Shown here: positions 30,536 to 38,845 of the stretch, in pieces | Layout of the letters: every line of letters starts with the position of its first letter | Position numbering within the stretch: position 1 is the first letter of the stretch | NCBI RefSeq assembly: GCF_030345715.1 | Contig: NZ_JAUASX010000013.1 | Location: 62,001 to 126,000, forward strand | Length of the DNA: 64,000 nucleotides | Direction of reading: 5' to 3' | Source of the DNA: Solimonas sp. SE-A11 | GTDB lineage: Bacteria > Pseudomonadota > Gammaproteobacteria > Nevskiales > Nevskiaceae | The notes under the pieces: model-generated | What the model saw: the letters and a program-made list of their open reading frames with translations, nothing else | Told to the model about the DNA's origin: nothing | Databases searched by the model: none | Position numbers and translations under genes: made by a program

Positions 30536-30991
30536 ATGGTGGATGAAGGCCAGGTCCTGTCGATCGCGCACACCATTCAATTGGCGGTGGCGCCGGTATT
30601 CCTGCTGGCCGGCATCGGCTCCATGCTGGGGGTGCTGACCAACCGGCTGGCGCGCGTGATCGACAAGGCGCGCAAGCTGGAAGAGCAGACCCCTGCCCCG
30701 GCCGACCCGGCCATGCCCGACATTGCCTACGAGGCCCAGTTGCGCGTGCTGGCACGCCGCGCGCGTTACCTGCAGGTGGCCATCGGCTCCTGTGTCAGCT
30801 GCGCCCTGCTGGTGGCCTTGGTGGTGGTCACCCTGTTCATCTCGGCGGTGCTGGACCTCAATGCCTTTGCCGTGGTGGCCTTCCTGTTCATCGCCGCCAT
30901 GCTGGCTTTCATCACCGGCCTGCTGTTCTTCATGCGCGAGATCCACCTGGGCCTGATACACCTGCGTATCGGGCCGCGTCCGCGCGTATAG
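30536..30991 (+). CDS. DUF2721 membrane protein
   Basis: A 151-residue protein with three hydrophobic helices (about residues 12-38, 82-108 and 112-135) separated by a charged cytosolic loop containing RLARVIDKARKLEEQ, the conserved feature of DUF2721. It follows metH by 12 bp and is probably co-transcribed. The family has no known function. The first helix includes the MLGVLTNRLARVIDKAR junction seen in relatives. Confidence 0.8.
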   Translation: MVDEGQVLSIAHTIQLAVAPVFLLAGIGSMLGVLTNRLARVIDKARKLEEQTPAPADPAMPDIAYEAQLRVLARRARYLQVAIGSCVSCALLVALVVVTLFISAVLDLNAFAVVAFLFIAAMLAFITGLLFFMREIHLGLIHLRIGPRPRV

Positions 30992-31079
30992 GCGGTTTCG
31001 CACAGGCCTGCCGGAGATTGGCGCGTCGTCAGGCACGCCAGTTGCCGCCTGCGGGCCGACAGGCTCTAATCGCGGGGCC

Positions 31080-31949
31080 ATGGAAAAAACCCTCCGCAAG
31101 CCGCAGCAAAAGGACCGTTTCTCCCCGCCGGACTGGTGGCGCAAGTGGCGTCCCCTGCGCTGGCTGGCCGGCGGCGCGGTGCTGGTCTCGCTGGCGATGT
31201 GGGGTCGCAACCTGCTGGAGGGCGATGCCGGAAAGCCGGCCCCGGCTCCGGTCGAGGTTGCGGCGGATAGCGCGGCGCCCGAGGAGGCTCCCGCCCCGGT
31301 GACCGAGGTGGTGGTGGCCGAGCCCGAACCCGAGCCGGCACCCGCACCCGCGGCGGCTCCGCCCCCTGCCGCTCCTCCGGCGGCCAAGCCGGCCCCGGCC
31401 CCGGTCGAGGTGATCGAGGAGCTGCCGACCCACCAGGTTTCCGACTACAAGGCCTATACGCGCGTGGAGACCTCGGTGATCGACCTGATGGCCTTCCGCA
31501 GCTATGCCAGCGTGGACAGCGTCGCCGCTGCGCTGGAGAAGGCGGGCTACAGCCCGCAGTTGGCCTCCAACCACCGCAAGGTGCCGGAGGAGTACCCGCC
31601 CTACGACATCGACCGGATCACCCTGGAGGAGTACAGCCATCTCGGCCAGACCGGCGGGCTGACCCTGCAGTTCTTCAACGACCGGTTGTTCGAGGTCGAA
31701 TTCCGCCCGGTGAATGCGCAGGCCTACCTGAAGGCCTTCCGCGGGCAGTACGGGCCGCCTCCGCGCAGCAAGACCGGGCGCACGGAGTGGAACAACGGGC
31801 AGTTGCGCATGGCCAGCAGCCTGGACCTGGCGGTGAGCGACGTCGGCAAGGCCCTGCGCACCAAGGCCTACGTCATGTGGCAGGACCGCCGCCTGGTGGG
31901 CCAGCGCGACAACTGGGACGCCCGATACGCGCCGGAACTGGCACGCTGA
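31080..31949 (+). CDS. Inner-membrane anchored protein with a proline/alanine-rich linker, function unknown
   Basis: A 289-residue protein. A short basic cytosolic tail is followed by one transmembrane helix (about 27-43, LAGGAVLVSLAMW), a Pro/Ala/Glu-rich flexible linker (about 53-118), then a folded domain (about 125-285) with TLQFFNDRLFEVEFRP and YVMWQDRRLVGQRDNWDARY. The layout resembles TonB- or FtsN-like periplasmic tethers, but the terminal domain has no similarity that I recognise. It lies between the DUF2721 gene and a strong bidirectional terminator and is probably a single-gene unit. Confidence 0.6.
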   Translation: MEKTLRKPQQKDRFSPPDWWRKWRPLRWLAGGAVLVSLAMWGRNLLEGDAGKPAPAPVEVAADSAAPEEAPAPVTEVVVAEPEPEPAPAPAAAPPPAAPPAAKPAPAPVEVIEELPTHQVSDYKAYTRVETSVIDLMAFRSYASVDSVAAALEKAGYSPQLASNHRKVPEEYPPYDIDRITLEEYSHLGQTGGLTLQFFNDRLFEVEFRPVNAQAYLKAFRGQYGPPPRSKTGRTEWNNGQLRMASSLDLAVSDVGKALRTKAYVMWQDRRLVGQRDNWDARYAPELAR

Positions 31950-31955
31950 ACGAAA

Positions 31956-31980
31956 AAGGGGGCGCCGCCGGCGCCCCCTT
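31956..31980. terminator. Bidirectional terminator between convergent genes
   Basis: AAGGGGGCGCC and GGCGCCCCCTT form an 11-bp perfect stem with a 3-base loop, with A-rich and T-rich flanks. It lies between the stop of the anchored protein and the stop of slyD. Confidence 0.85.
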
Positions 31981-32002
31981 CTTTACTTACGGGGCCTCTG
32001 CC

Positions 32003-32485
32003 TCAGTGGTGGTGGCCGCCGGGGCCGTGCACGTGGCCGTGCGCAATCTCTTCCAGCGTTGCGGCGCGCACTTCGGTGATCTCCACGTCGAAGTTCAGCG
32101 TCTCGCCGGCCAGCGGGTGATTGCCGTCGACGGTGACCATGTCACCCTGCACCGCCGTCACCGTGACCCGCATCGGGCCCTGGCTGCTCTGGGCGTGGAA
32201 GGTCATCCCAGGCTCGATGTTGGGCACGCCCTGGAAGGCGCGCTTCGGCACCTGCTGCACCAGGGCCGGGTCGTGCACGCCGTAGCCCTCGGCGGGCTCC
32301 ACCGTGACCTGCAGCTTGTCGCCGATCTGCTTGCCGGTCAGGGCCTTCTCCAGGCCCGGGATGATGTTGCCGGAGCCATGCAGGTAGGTCAGCGGATCGC
32401 CGCCCTGGGAGCTGTCCAGCACCTCGCCCTTGTTGTTGGTGAGCGTGTAATGCATGGAAACGACGGAGTTTTCTGCGGCTTGCAT
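32003..32485 (-). CDS. slyD: FKBP-type peptidyl-prolyl isomerase SlyD
   Basis: A 160-residue SlyD-type isomerase. The FKBP part has VVSMHYTLTNNKGEVLDSS, YLHGSGNIIPGLEKALTGK and GDKLQVTVEPAEGYG. The inserted IF chaperone domain occupies the middle, and NHPLAGETLNFDVEITEVR closes the fold. A short histidine-rich tail (HGHVHGPGGHHH) can bind nickel or other metals, as in SlyD. It catalyses proline isomerisation and assists folding and metal supply in the cytosol. The ATG at 32483-32485 gives the standard SlyD length. Confidence 0.95.
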   Translation of the reverse strand: MQAAENSVVSMHYTLTNNKGEVLDSSQGGDPLTYLHGSGNIIPGLEKALTGKQIGDKLQVTVEPAEGYGVHDPALVQQVPKRAFQGVPNIEPGMTFHAQSSQGPMRVTVTAVQGDMVTVDGNHPLAGETLNFDVEITEVRAATLEEIAHGHVHGPGGHHH

Positions 32486-32540
32486 GGTGCGGCCCTGGCG
32501 CGTAAATAAGGGCGGCCATGCTAACAGAAGCCCGCTGAAC

Positions 32541-32810
32541 GTGGCCCGACTCCAGGTCCAGGTCGGCCCCAAGGCCTCCCGGGACGCCGTGACCGGCTGG
32601 ATGGGGGACACCCTCAAGCTCAGCGTCACCGCCGTCCCCGAGCGGGGGAAGGCCAACGAAGCCGTCATCGAGCTGCTGGCCGGGACGCTGGGTGTTCCGA
32701 AGTCCCGCGTCCGGGTCCTGCGGGGCGAGACCCAGCCCAACAAGCTGCTGGAGATCGATGGCCTGGACGAGGCCGGGCTGCGGCGGCGCCTGGGCCGGCC
32801 CGAGGCCTGA
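32541..32810 (+). CDS. yggU: YggU/DUF167 family protein
   Basis: An 89-residue protein with the family core VQVGPKASRDAVTGW, LKLSVTAVPERGKANEAVIELLAGTLGV and VLRGETQPNKLLEI. A GTG start at 32541 gives the usual length of about 90-95 residues. Starts further upstream run into the slyD promoter. It is divergent from slyD and 72 bp upstream of the broken ttcA gene on the same strand. The function of the family is unknown. Confidence 0.85.
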   Translation: MARLQVQVGPKASRDAVTGWMGDTLKLSVTAVPERGKANEAVIELLAGTLGVPKSRVRVLRGETQPNKLLEIDGLDEAGLRRRLGRPEA

Positions 32811-32882
32811 CGGGCCGGCCAAGGCCTTGCCCGGGGCAACATGCCACAATAAGGCCGTTATCCCTCGAACAAGGCTGTACCG

Positions 32883-33059
32883 ATGTCCGCCGTCGCCCGC
32901 GAGGTCCAGCAGGACGCCCGCACGCTCCAGCTGGAGCAGAACAAGCTCAACAAGCGCCTGCGCCGCCAGGTGGGACAGGCGATCATGGACTACAACATGA
33001 TCGTCGACGGCGACCGCGTGATGGTCTGCCTCTCCGGCGGCAAGTTCTACGCGATCTAA
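32883..33059 (+). pseudogene. ttcA: Host ttcA, 5' fragment cut by the island
   Basis: A 58-codon remnant of tRNA 2-thiocytidine synthetase. Residues 1-54 match the TtcA N-terminus ([20 protein letters not shown], then VMVCLSGGK). After Lys54 the frame enters the island and reads FYAI and a stop, TAA, supplied by the island's left inverted repeat. The catalytic PP-loop SGGKDS is therefore severed after its fourth residue. The rest of the gene lies about 22.7 kb away, beginning at 55787. The fragment has no enzyme domain and cannot function alone. Confidence 0.97.
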
Positions 33060-33070
33060 ATTGTTCACCA
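33039..33070. repeat. Left junction of the island: GGCAAG core plus left terminal inverted repeat
   Basis: The 6-bp GGCAAG at 33039-33044 is repeated in direct orientation at 55787-55792. Next to it, 33045-33070 (TTCTA...GATCTAAATTGTTCACCA) matches the reverse complement of 55761-55786 at 20 of 26 positions. A short core flanked by inverted arms is the usual form of a tyrosine recombinase crossover site. Confidence 0.88.
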
Positions 33071-33087
33071 GTTGTGCTAGCCTTCAC

Positions 33088-33105
33088 CCCTGAGCAGTCT
33101 CAGGG
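33088..33105 (+). promoter_or_regulatory. Hairpin or operator in the ginA leader
   Basis: CCCTGAG and CTCAGGG form a 7-bp perfect inverted repeat around CAGT, ending 9 bp before the ginA ATG and next to the GGGGT ribosome binding site. It could be an operator for autoregulation or an RNA hairpin that limits translation of the recombinase operon. Confidence 0.45.
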
Positions 33106-33114
33106 CGTGGGGTA

Positions 33115-34398
33115 ATGGTGTTGCCAGAGAACCAGGAAACCGAGGTAGTAAAGGCGGTCAGGCTCTCCAAAGGGACAACTGAGCGCATCGGGGACGGCCT
33201 GACCCTGCCCCCCGGGTTTCCCATCCTAGTGTTCCGTCAGTCGCGCATACCTGTGGAACCGGTGCTGCGTTATGTACACGACAAGTATCGGAAGCGGCCT
33301 GCCAGCGCGCTGAGCGTCGCAAATGATCTCAAGGATTGGTGGACCTACCTGCGAGCCCACGAAACGCCATGGGATGCCATCGATGAAACTGACATTCGAT
33401 ACTACGCAGACATCATGGAGCAGACTGTATCGCCGCTCACGCATGAGCGATACAAGAGAAAGACGATCAGGAAGCGCATCGGCTCAGTTCGCAACTTCTA
33501 CGCGTGGGCAAGTGCCAAAGGCATCCTTGACTGCTCCGTGGACCTCTCCACTACAGACTACTCAAGTAATTCTGAGCAGCCTGGTGTGCGTGCGAAAGTA
33601 AGGGACGCTGGCACTCTGATGCCTGGCGCAACGTCAGGCGAAGACGATCACGTCTTAGCCCTTTCACATCAAGATGTCTTTGCTGTCTTTGCAGAGCTTG
33701 GACCGTTGCCAAGTGAGAAGACGTGGTCAAGCGATAGTTCCCGAGACCGGCTAATTGCGGAGCTCGCGTTAAACACCGGAATGCGTAGGGATGAGATTTC
33801 TCATCTCACCCTACTTCAGATACTGAACCTCCACCCAGATCACGCAATCGAGCATGGAGCCTGCCTGCTGCCAATCTCCAAGACCAAAGGCCTCCGCGCA
33901 CGGAAGGTCGAGGTGCCGAATTGGCTGATCAGAGAACTTAGGACATACGTTGATACGGAAAGAGTGGAAGCCATAGCCCGGCTTGCGGATGCAGGTGTTA
34001 ACGATGCCAAGCGACTGTTCGTGAACGGCGTGTCGGCAAAGCACAATGCTGGCCGATCCATTAGCAACGACACGATTGACAGGGCGTTCAGGCTGGCAGT
34101 GCTTCGGTCTGGCAGAGTGATCGAAGCCCCGCGCTTTGATCCCGAAACCGGCACGGCCTATTCTGCGCAAGCGCCTCAGTTCACCTTCCATGCTCTGCGG
34201 CACACTTTCGCAATCTGGCGTTACTACGCCGAGTATGCCGCTGGAATTCATGAGCCCTGGAAAATCGTTCAAGTGCTATTAGGGCATAAGAGCCTAGCCA
34301 CGACTCTGGCCATTTATCTGCGCCCCTGCGCAGTCTTCGAGGGCCAGGTGTCGGATGCCGTAGTTCGGCACTTCAATGCGATCCGATCTGCTGCATGA
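33115..34398 (+). CDS. ginA: Tyrosine recombinase GinA-like
   Basis: A 427-residue phage-integrase-family recombinase. An N-terminal SAM-like core-binding domain (about 45-140) precedes the catalytic domain (about 180-410). All catalytic residues can be seen: Arg in LNTGMRRDEIS (224/225), Lys in SKTKG (about 256), His359 and Arg362 in FHALRHTFA, His391 in LLGHKSLATT, and the nucleophile Tyr401 in LAIYLRP. It should cut and rejoin DNA at the island ends. It is the first gene of a five-gene operon, its stop overlapping the next start (ATGA). The name follows the GInt module as I remember it. Confidence 0.9.
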   Translation: MVLPENQETEVVKAVRLSKGTTERIGDGLTLPPGFPILVFRQSRIPVEPVLRYVHDKYRKRPASALSVANDLKDWWTYLRAHETPWDAIDETDIRYYADIMEQTVSPLTHERYKRKTIRKRIGSVRNFYAWASAKGILDCSVDLSTTDYSSNSEQPGVRAKVRDAGTLMPGATSGEDDHVLALSHQDVFAVFAELGPLPSEKTWSSDSSRDRLIAELALNTGMRRDEISHLTLLQILNLHPDHAIEHGACLLPISKTKGLRARKVEVPNWLIRELRTYVDTERVEAIARLADAGVNDAKRLFVNGVSAKHNAGRSISNDTIDRAFRLAVLRSGRVIEAPRFDPETGTAYSAQAPQFTFHALRHTFAIWRYYAEYAAGIHEPWKIVQVLLGHKSLATTLAIYLRPCAVFEGQVSDAVVRHFNAIRSAA

Positions 34399-36248
34399 AG
34401 CCGACCCGCTACGACCAAGTACGAGCTAAAGAGCCGACACTGGCGTCCGCCTACAAGGATAAATTCCCAGAGCTGGCGATGCATCCGAGTGGACTCGTGC
34501 TGACGGCCACTTTTCCCACGCCGTTGGAATCCAAAGGTGAACAGCGGATCGATCTAAGTTTTCTAGCGGCTGTTCCTCAATTGCAGGAGGCTCTTTCGCA
34601 GGGGTTTGTGCTGATAGGGCGTCGAAGTGAAGTAAAGACGAGGTCAGTCCTCGGGACTTCGCTGCGCACCGGTTTCATCGAGTTCTTGAAGCACACCTCT
34701 AGAGAATCGATATCCGTGGAAGGGATCACGACCGAACTCCTTCAGGAGTTTCTCGCGTGGTGCGGCCGTGAAGAAAACGGAAAGCCAGTTTGGGAGAAGG
34801 GCACCCAGAAAGGTAAGTACCGCGCCCTCACGGGGATTATCCGTACGATGCGCAGACATGAGCTGTGGAAAGGCTCATTCCCACCGGGCCTTCGAATTCC
34901 GGTGATGGCGGATCCCAAGAAGTTCTACGAGCCCACGAGAGTTCTGGATAACGAATTCTGGGAAAAGGTATACATCGCCGCAGTGGAGGAAGTGGTGTCA
35001 CGGCGGATGGCGTTCGCCGAATTCGAACGCATGAGCGCTGACGCGGTTCGAGAATATGCACTCTTCAAGGTGTCCGCGAAAGCGGAAACGCCGGCCGTCT
35101 TCTCCGAAAGCATGACGCTAGCACTCGGGGCTTTGCTGACAGCTTACGGCACCGGTGCCATCTGCACCCGGGAGGAGCTGTCGCTTCGAAACAAGGCTTT
35201 GTACGACTACCTGTTTGGCGGAGCAGCAAACGCGTCTGTGGTGAAACAGTTTGCTGAGAGCCTCTATCCTTCGCGAACTCGCCAGCTCGTGCCCTACCTG
35301 CTGTTGTACGCGATGTACTTTTCGTACAACCCTTCTACCGCGATAAACGCAAAGGTGAGCAACTTCAGGACGGTGTCGGTGCTCGGCAGTGAACGATTCT
35401 GGGCCAATCCCTACAAGACCAAATCCAGGCGGTCCCAAATCCGAACATGCGGCATCTCGGAAGATGCTGCGAATCCGCATGCGATGTACGGTCAGCTGAT
35501 CAGGTGGACGGCGCGACTACGTATGAGCGCCAAGCCTTGGTGTAAGGACCGACTGTTTCTGTTCAGCGACAAGCTCCTTGACGGACAAGAGGCCGGAGTC
35601 CGTGCTGTCACAGGTTTTTCTGTAGGGGCCGCCATCCGGGAGTTCTGCGACGACCATGGACTTGACCAGTTCGTCTTCAAGCAACTGAGGCCCAGCTCGC
35701 TGGAACAGGTACGCGTCCTCTTTGATGGAGACATTCGTGCCTCGCAGGTGGCCGCTAATCACCGAAGCCGAGACACGACCGATCGATCCTACACCTCCGA
35801 CGCGGAGCGACAGCGACAATGGGAGCGCCTCGGGGCCGGCATTGCGCTGCGCAGCCGGTGGGTTGAATCCGACGGCCTTATCGACGCTCGATCGAGTCAA
35901 GATGATGCACACGACGTAGGCGCTGCAACGCCTGGCTGGGGGTGTCTCTATCCATTCCACTCCCCGATGGTGGGGCAGGTGGCCGGCAAGCTATGCACGG
36001 AATATGGCGGATGCCCCGTATGCCCCCACGCTCAACTCGACATTGATTCCCCTGCATCCGCTAAGAGGGTTACCCAGCTCCGCGAGCTCATTCTCAATGC
36101 TCAGACAAAAATTCCAGCTCAACGATGGCTGAGTACTTGGGCGCCGAGATTGAAGCGGATTGATCAATTCTGGCTGCCCCAGTTTCGTCCGGAAACCCTC
36201 GCAAAGAGCGAAATTCTCATTCTTACACCGTTGCCGCCGATCGACTAA
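34395..36248 (+). CDS. ginB: Tyrosine recombinase-like GinB, partly degenerate catalytic site
   Basis: A 617-residue protein, the usual size for the second recombinase of such modules. The catalytic domain keeps an Arg in FKQLRPSSLEQ (about 431), a His in ANHRSRDTTDRSYTS (about 456) and a candidate Tyr (about 467). The first Arg and the His of the HxxR box are not evident. The C-terminus has a possible zinc ribbon: CTEYGGCPVCPHAQ (Cys about 534, 540 and 543, His 545). It probably has a structural or accessory role with GinA. It overlaps ginA by 4 bp and ginC by 1 bp. Confidence 0.82.
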   Translation: MKPTRYDQVRAKEPTLASAYKDKFPELAMHPSGLVLTATFPTPLESKGEQRIDLSFLAAVPQLQEALSQGFVLIGRRSEVKTRSVLGTSLRTGFIEFLKHTSRESISVEGITTELLQEFLAWCGREENGKPVWEKGTQKGKYRALTGIIRTMRRHELWKGSFPPGLRIPVMADPKKFYEPTRVLDNEFWEKVYIAAVEEVVSRRMAFAEFERMSADAVREYALFKVSAKAETPAVFSESMTLALGALLTAYGTGAICTREELSLRNKALYDYLFGGAANASVVKQFAESLYPSRTRQLVPYLLLYAMYFSYNPSTAINAKVSNFRTVSVLGSERFWANPYKTKSRRSQIRTCGISEDAANPHAMYGQLIRWTARLRMSAKPWCKDRLFLFSDKLLDGQEAGVRAVTGFSVGAAIREFCDDHGLDQFVFKQLRPSSLEQVRVLFDGDIRASQVAANHRSRDTTDRSYTSDAERQRQWERLGAGIALRSRWVESDGLIDARSSQDDAHDVGAATPGWGCLYPFHSPMVGQVAGKLCTEYGGCPVCPHAQLDIDSPASAKRVTQLRELILNAQTKIPAQRWLSTWAPRLKRIDQFWLPQFRPETLAKSEILILTPLPPID

Positions 36249-38359
36249 TGAACAGCACTGCCGCAAGAGACACGCTTCAGCAGCGGAATGAAGCTGATGC
36301 CAGACACAGTCGTAGGGTCTCAAGACGGTCGGAATGGGCAGACAAGGTCTGGTTTCTGGACTCCGAGCTGAAGAACCTGCACGCCAGCTTCTGCAGCGTA
36401 AAGTGGGACTTCGATATGCCTGATGGGTCTGCATTTGTCGACAGCCGATGGGAGCTGTTGCGCGAGGAACTACGATGCTTTGTGTGGAGCCTTCTCAAGG
36501 CTCCACAGGAGGGACTTCCGAAGAAGGCGCAAACGCTTCATCGACATAGCTTCATCTGGCGGCCGTTAGTTCGATGGATGGCGGAGCACGACTTCACCGA
36601 TCTCTGTCAGCTTACCAACTCAGCGTCATGGAACTTCCTTTCGGACTATGTAATCGAGATTGAGAAGGACGGGCGCGAGTTATCAGTTTCTGCCGTCAGG
36701 ACTGCAGTATCGGTTCTACAACTACTCTGGACCCAGAAGCCCTACATGGAGAAGGAAGGCTATGGCTCACTTCCAGAGGCCCCTCTCGATGGCTTATCCG
36801 GCAGCGAGTTGGCTCGACGGCTCAATGCGAAGATCGATGAACGCGTCCAGCCGGTCCCCGAGGAGGTCGCCCTTTCCATTCTCAATGCGGCACATCGCTG
36901 GATCGGACCGATGGCAAATGACGTGATTCGGCTGGCCGAGGATCATTTCTCCTGGAGATACTCGGACCGATCAAGGAACGCCCAGAGTCGAATACGATCC
37001 ACCCGATTGTCGATGTTGAAATGGAAGTCGTCCATCTTGATCGGCGACACCAAGCCTTGGCTAACCATAAAAGAACGGCAGGAAGAGCTTTCATGGGACG
37101 GCAACCTCTTCAAACCGCGAGTTCGGAATCTCAATGTCGGGAGAAAGGTATCAGCTACCATCGATGATCTGCGAGATGCCTGCATACACGTCATTCAAAG
37201 CGAATCCGGGGTCCGGATCAGTGAGATGGGAAGCTTCCAGTCCGGGATTGGTGAAGCATCCCAGCTTCCCTCCTGCATAAGCATCAGAACGTCCCAGACG
37301 GGACTGAACGATCTGTTCTTTCTGCGGGGTACGACCTACAAGCTTCGCCCGATGCCTGAAGAGACAGAGTGGCTGATCGGCATGCGGCCCAGGGGCTCTG
37401 ATTACATCCCGCCGCCTGTGCGCGCCGTCCAGATTCTTGAGAGGCTCTACAGGCCTTGGCGGCAGTGCGAAGGGGCGCCGGAGGAGGTTCGCACATCCTT
37501 GCTGCTGTCGTTCGTTCAACTGGGGTTCCGCCCATTCGATGAGCCGGCCTCGGCAGTCGCGCCGATGCAGCTTCACTCGATTCGGGATGCCCAGCGTGAG
37601 TTCATCGTACGCAATGTTGATCTGGCATCGTTACCGGCGACTAGCGCTCGTGGCGAGGATTTGAGTGCGTACAAGGACACCATGGGAGGATGTGTCGCTC
37701 CTCGCCAATGGCGTAAGAACTTTGCTCAGTACCTGTGGCGCGTAGATAGTCGCATGGCGCCTGCGATCGCACAGCAGTTCAAGCATTTGTCCCTGGCAAT
37801 GACCGAGGAAGCGTACATCGGAAACGACATTGTTCTTCTGAAAGACATCAACTCCGCCCGGACTCAAAAAACCGTCGAACTCTTCAGGGCTTGGTCGAAG
37901 AACGATCAGGCCTCGGCGGGCTTCTTCTCGGGTCGGCTAAGGGAGCATCGACGCCAGATTGCCGTGCTAGTTGAAGGAAAGTCTGAGGAGGAAGCAACCA
38001 GCGCCATTCGAGACTACGTGGTCACGAACGATCTGCGCATCTGGTTCTCCGACCACGGGCACTGCTTCATTGGCTTGAACCCTGACGGCGCAAAATGTCA
38101 TGAGAAGGCCGGTACGTCGTCTTGGAGCAATCAAGCTCCGAACGTGGCCACCCGGGAGCCGTCGGTCTGCGCCGGGTGCAGTCACTACTATGTTGATCAT
38201 GACCATCGTGACTACTGGCAGCGACGGCTCGATGCGCATGAAGTGCTTGCGCTGGCATCGAAACGTGTCGGTGAAAAGCCACCGCGCGTCGTGCAGCTAC
38301 GGCTCGCCCAAGCGAGATCAGTACTGAGACGGATTTCCATTCAGATGGAGCACACCTGA
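36248..38359 (+). CDS. ginC: Tyrosine recombinase-like GinC with C-terminal zinc-binding region
   Basis: A 703-residue protein. The catalytic-type features are SGVRISEMGS (first Arg, about 322), PRQWRKNFAQYLW (second Arg; Gln replaces the His of HxxR), and QFKHLSLAMTEEAYIG (His about 515, Tyr about 523). The C-terminal 100 residues hold clustered metal ligands (HCFIGLN, KCHEK, CAGCSHYYVDHDH). Like GinB it looks like a diverged member of the family. It is translationally coupled to its neighbours (1-bp overlaps on both sides), so a fixed stoichiometry of the three recombinases is likely. Confidence 0.82.
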   Translation: MNSTAARDTLQQRNEADARHSRRVSRRSEWADKVWFLDSELKNLHASFCSVKWDFDMPDGSAFVDSRWELLREELRCFVWSLLKAPQEGLPKKAQTLHRHSFIWRPLVRWMAEHDFTDLCQLTNSASWNFLSDYVIEIEKDGRELSVSAVRTAVSVLQLLWTQKPYMEKEGYGSLPEAPLDGLSGSELARRLNAKIDERVQPVPEEVALSILNAAHRWIGPMANDVIRLAEDHFSWRYSDRSRNAQSRIRSTRLSMLKWKSSILIGDTKPWLTIKERQEELSWDGNLFKPRVRNLNVGRKVSATIDDLRDACIHVIQSESGVRISEMGSFQSGIGEASQLPSCISIRTSQTGLNDLFFLRGTTYKLRPMPEETEWLIGMRPRGSDYIPPPVRAVQILERLYRPWRQCEGAPEEVRTSLLLSFVQLGFRPFDEPASAVAPMQLHSIRDAQREFIVRNVDLASLPATSARGEDLSAYKDTMGGCVAPRQWRKNFAQYLWRVDSRMAPAIAQQFKHLSLAMTEEAYIGNDIVLLKDINSARTQKTVELFRAWSKNDQASAGFFSGRLREHRRQIAVLVEGKSEEEATSAIRDYVVTNDLRIWFSDHGHCFIGLNPDGAKCHEKAGTSSWSNQAPNVATREPSVCAGCSHYYVDHDHRDYWQRRLDAHEVLALASKRVGEKPPRVVQLRLAQARSVLRRISIQMEHT

Positions 38360-38838
38360 TGGGGCGCACTAAGCGGGAGGAATGCGACCCTGCGATTGAA
38401 AGGGAGTTCCTGGAAGCCCTGCTGCGCTTGGAGGCTGGCAGCCCGACGCATCCGGACCTCATCGCCAGGGCCAAGGCACATCGATTGAAGATTAATTTCT
38501 CTACGGTGGCGAAAGAAGCAGGCCGAGCGCGTGGTCTCATCGCCGTTGAGGATTCGCAGTATGTAAATGCCCGCAAGCAGGTTCTTGCTAAAATGCGGCC
38601 GGCAACGCCCGAGACCTCGTCGGTGAACGTCATCGCCGATCTGCGTAAGCGCGTGGCCGATCTCGAGAGGCAACTCGCAGAGGCGGATTCCGTCAATGCA
38701 ACCCTAATGCTCCGGGTCCACGAAGGAGCAGCAGAGTTGCAGAGAGCCAAGGAGCATGTCGCTCGATTGAGGGCCGCCCGCGACCAGCTTCAGGCCCGAA
38801 AGGACCAGAAGCTCATTCAATTCCCAGGTAGTACGTGA
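38359..38838 (+). CDS. ginD: Small coiled-coil accessory protein GinD-like
   Basis: A 159-residue protein with a basic, helical N-terminus (about 1-60, with a possible helix-turn-helix around FSTVAKEAGRARG) and a long C-terminal coiled coil (about 88-150: IADLRKRVADLERQLAEADS and following heptads). It corresponds in place and size to GinD of GInt islands and to TnpC of Tn554-like elements. It may bind DNA near the ends or orient the recombinases. The first base of its start is the last base of the ginC stop, and it ends 7 bp before the island ttcA. Confidence 0.78.
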   Translation: MGRTKREECDPAIEREFLEALLRLEAGSPTHPDLIARAKAHRLKINFSTVAKEAGRARGLIAVEDSQYVNARKQVLAKMRPATPETSSVNVIADLRKRVADLERQLAEADSVNATLMLRVHEGAAELQRAKEHVARLRAARDQLQARKDQKLIQFPGST

Positions 38839-38845
38839 GTAGAAA

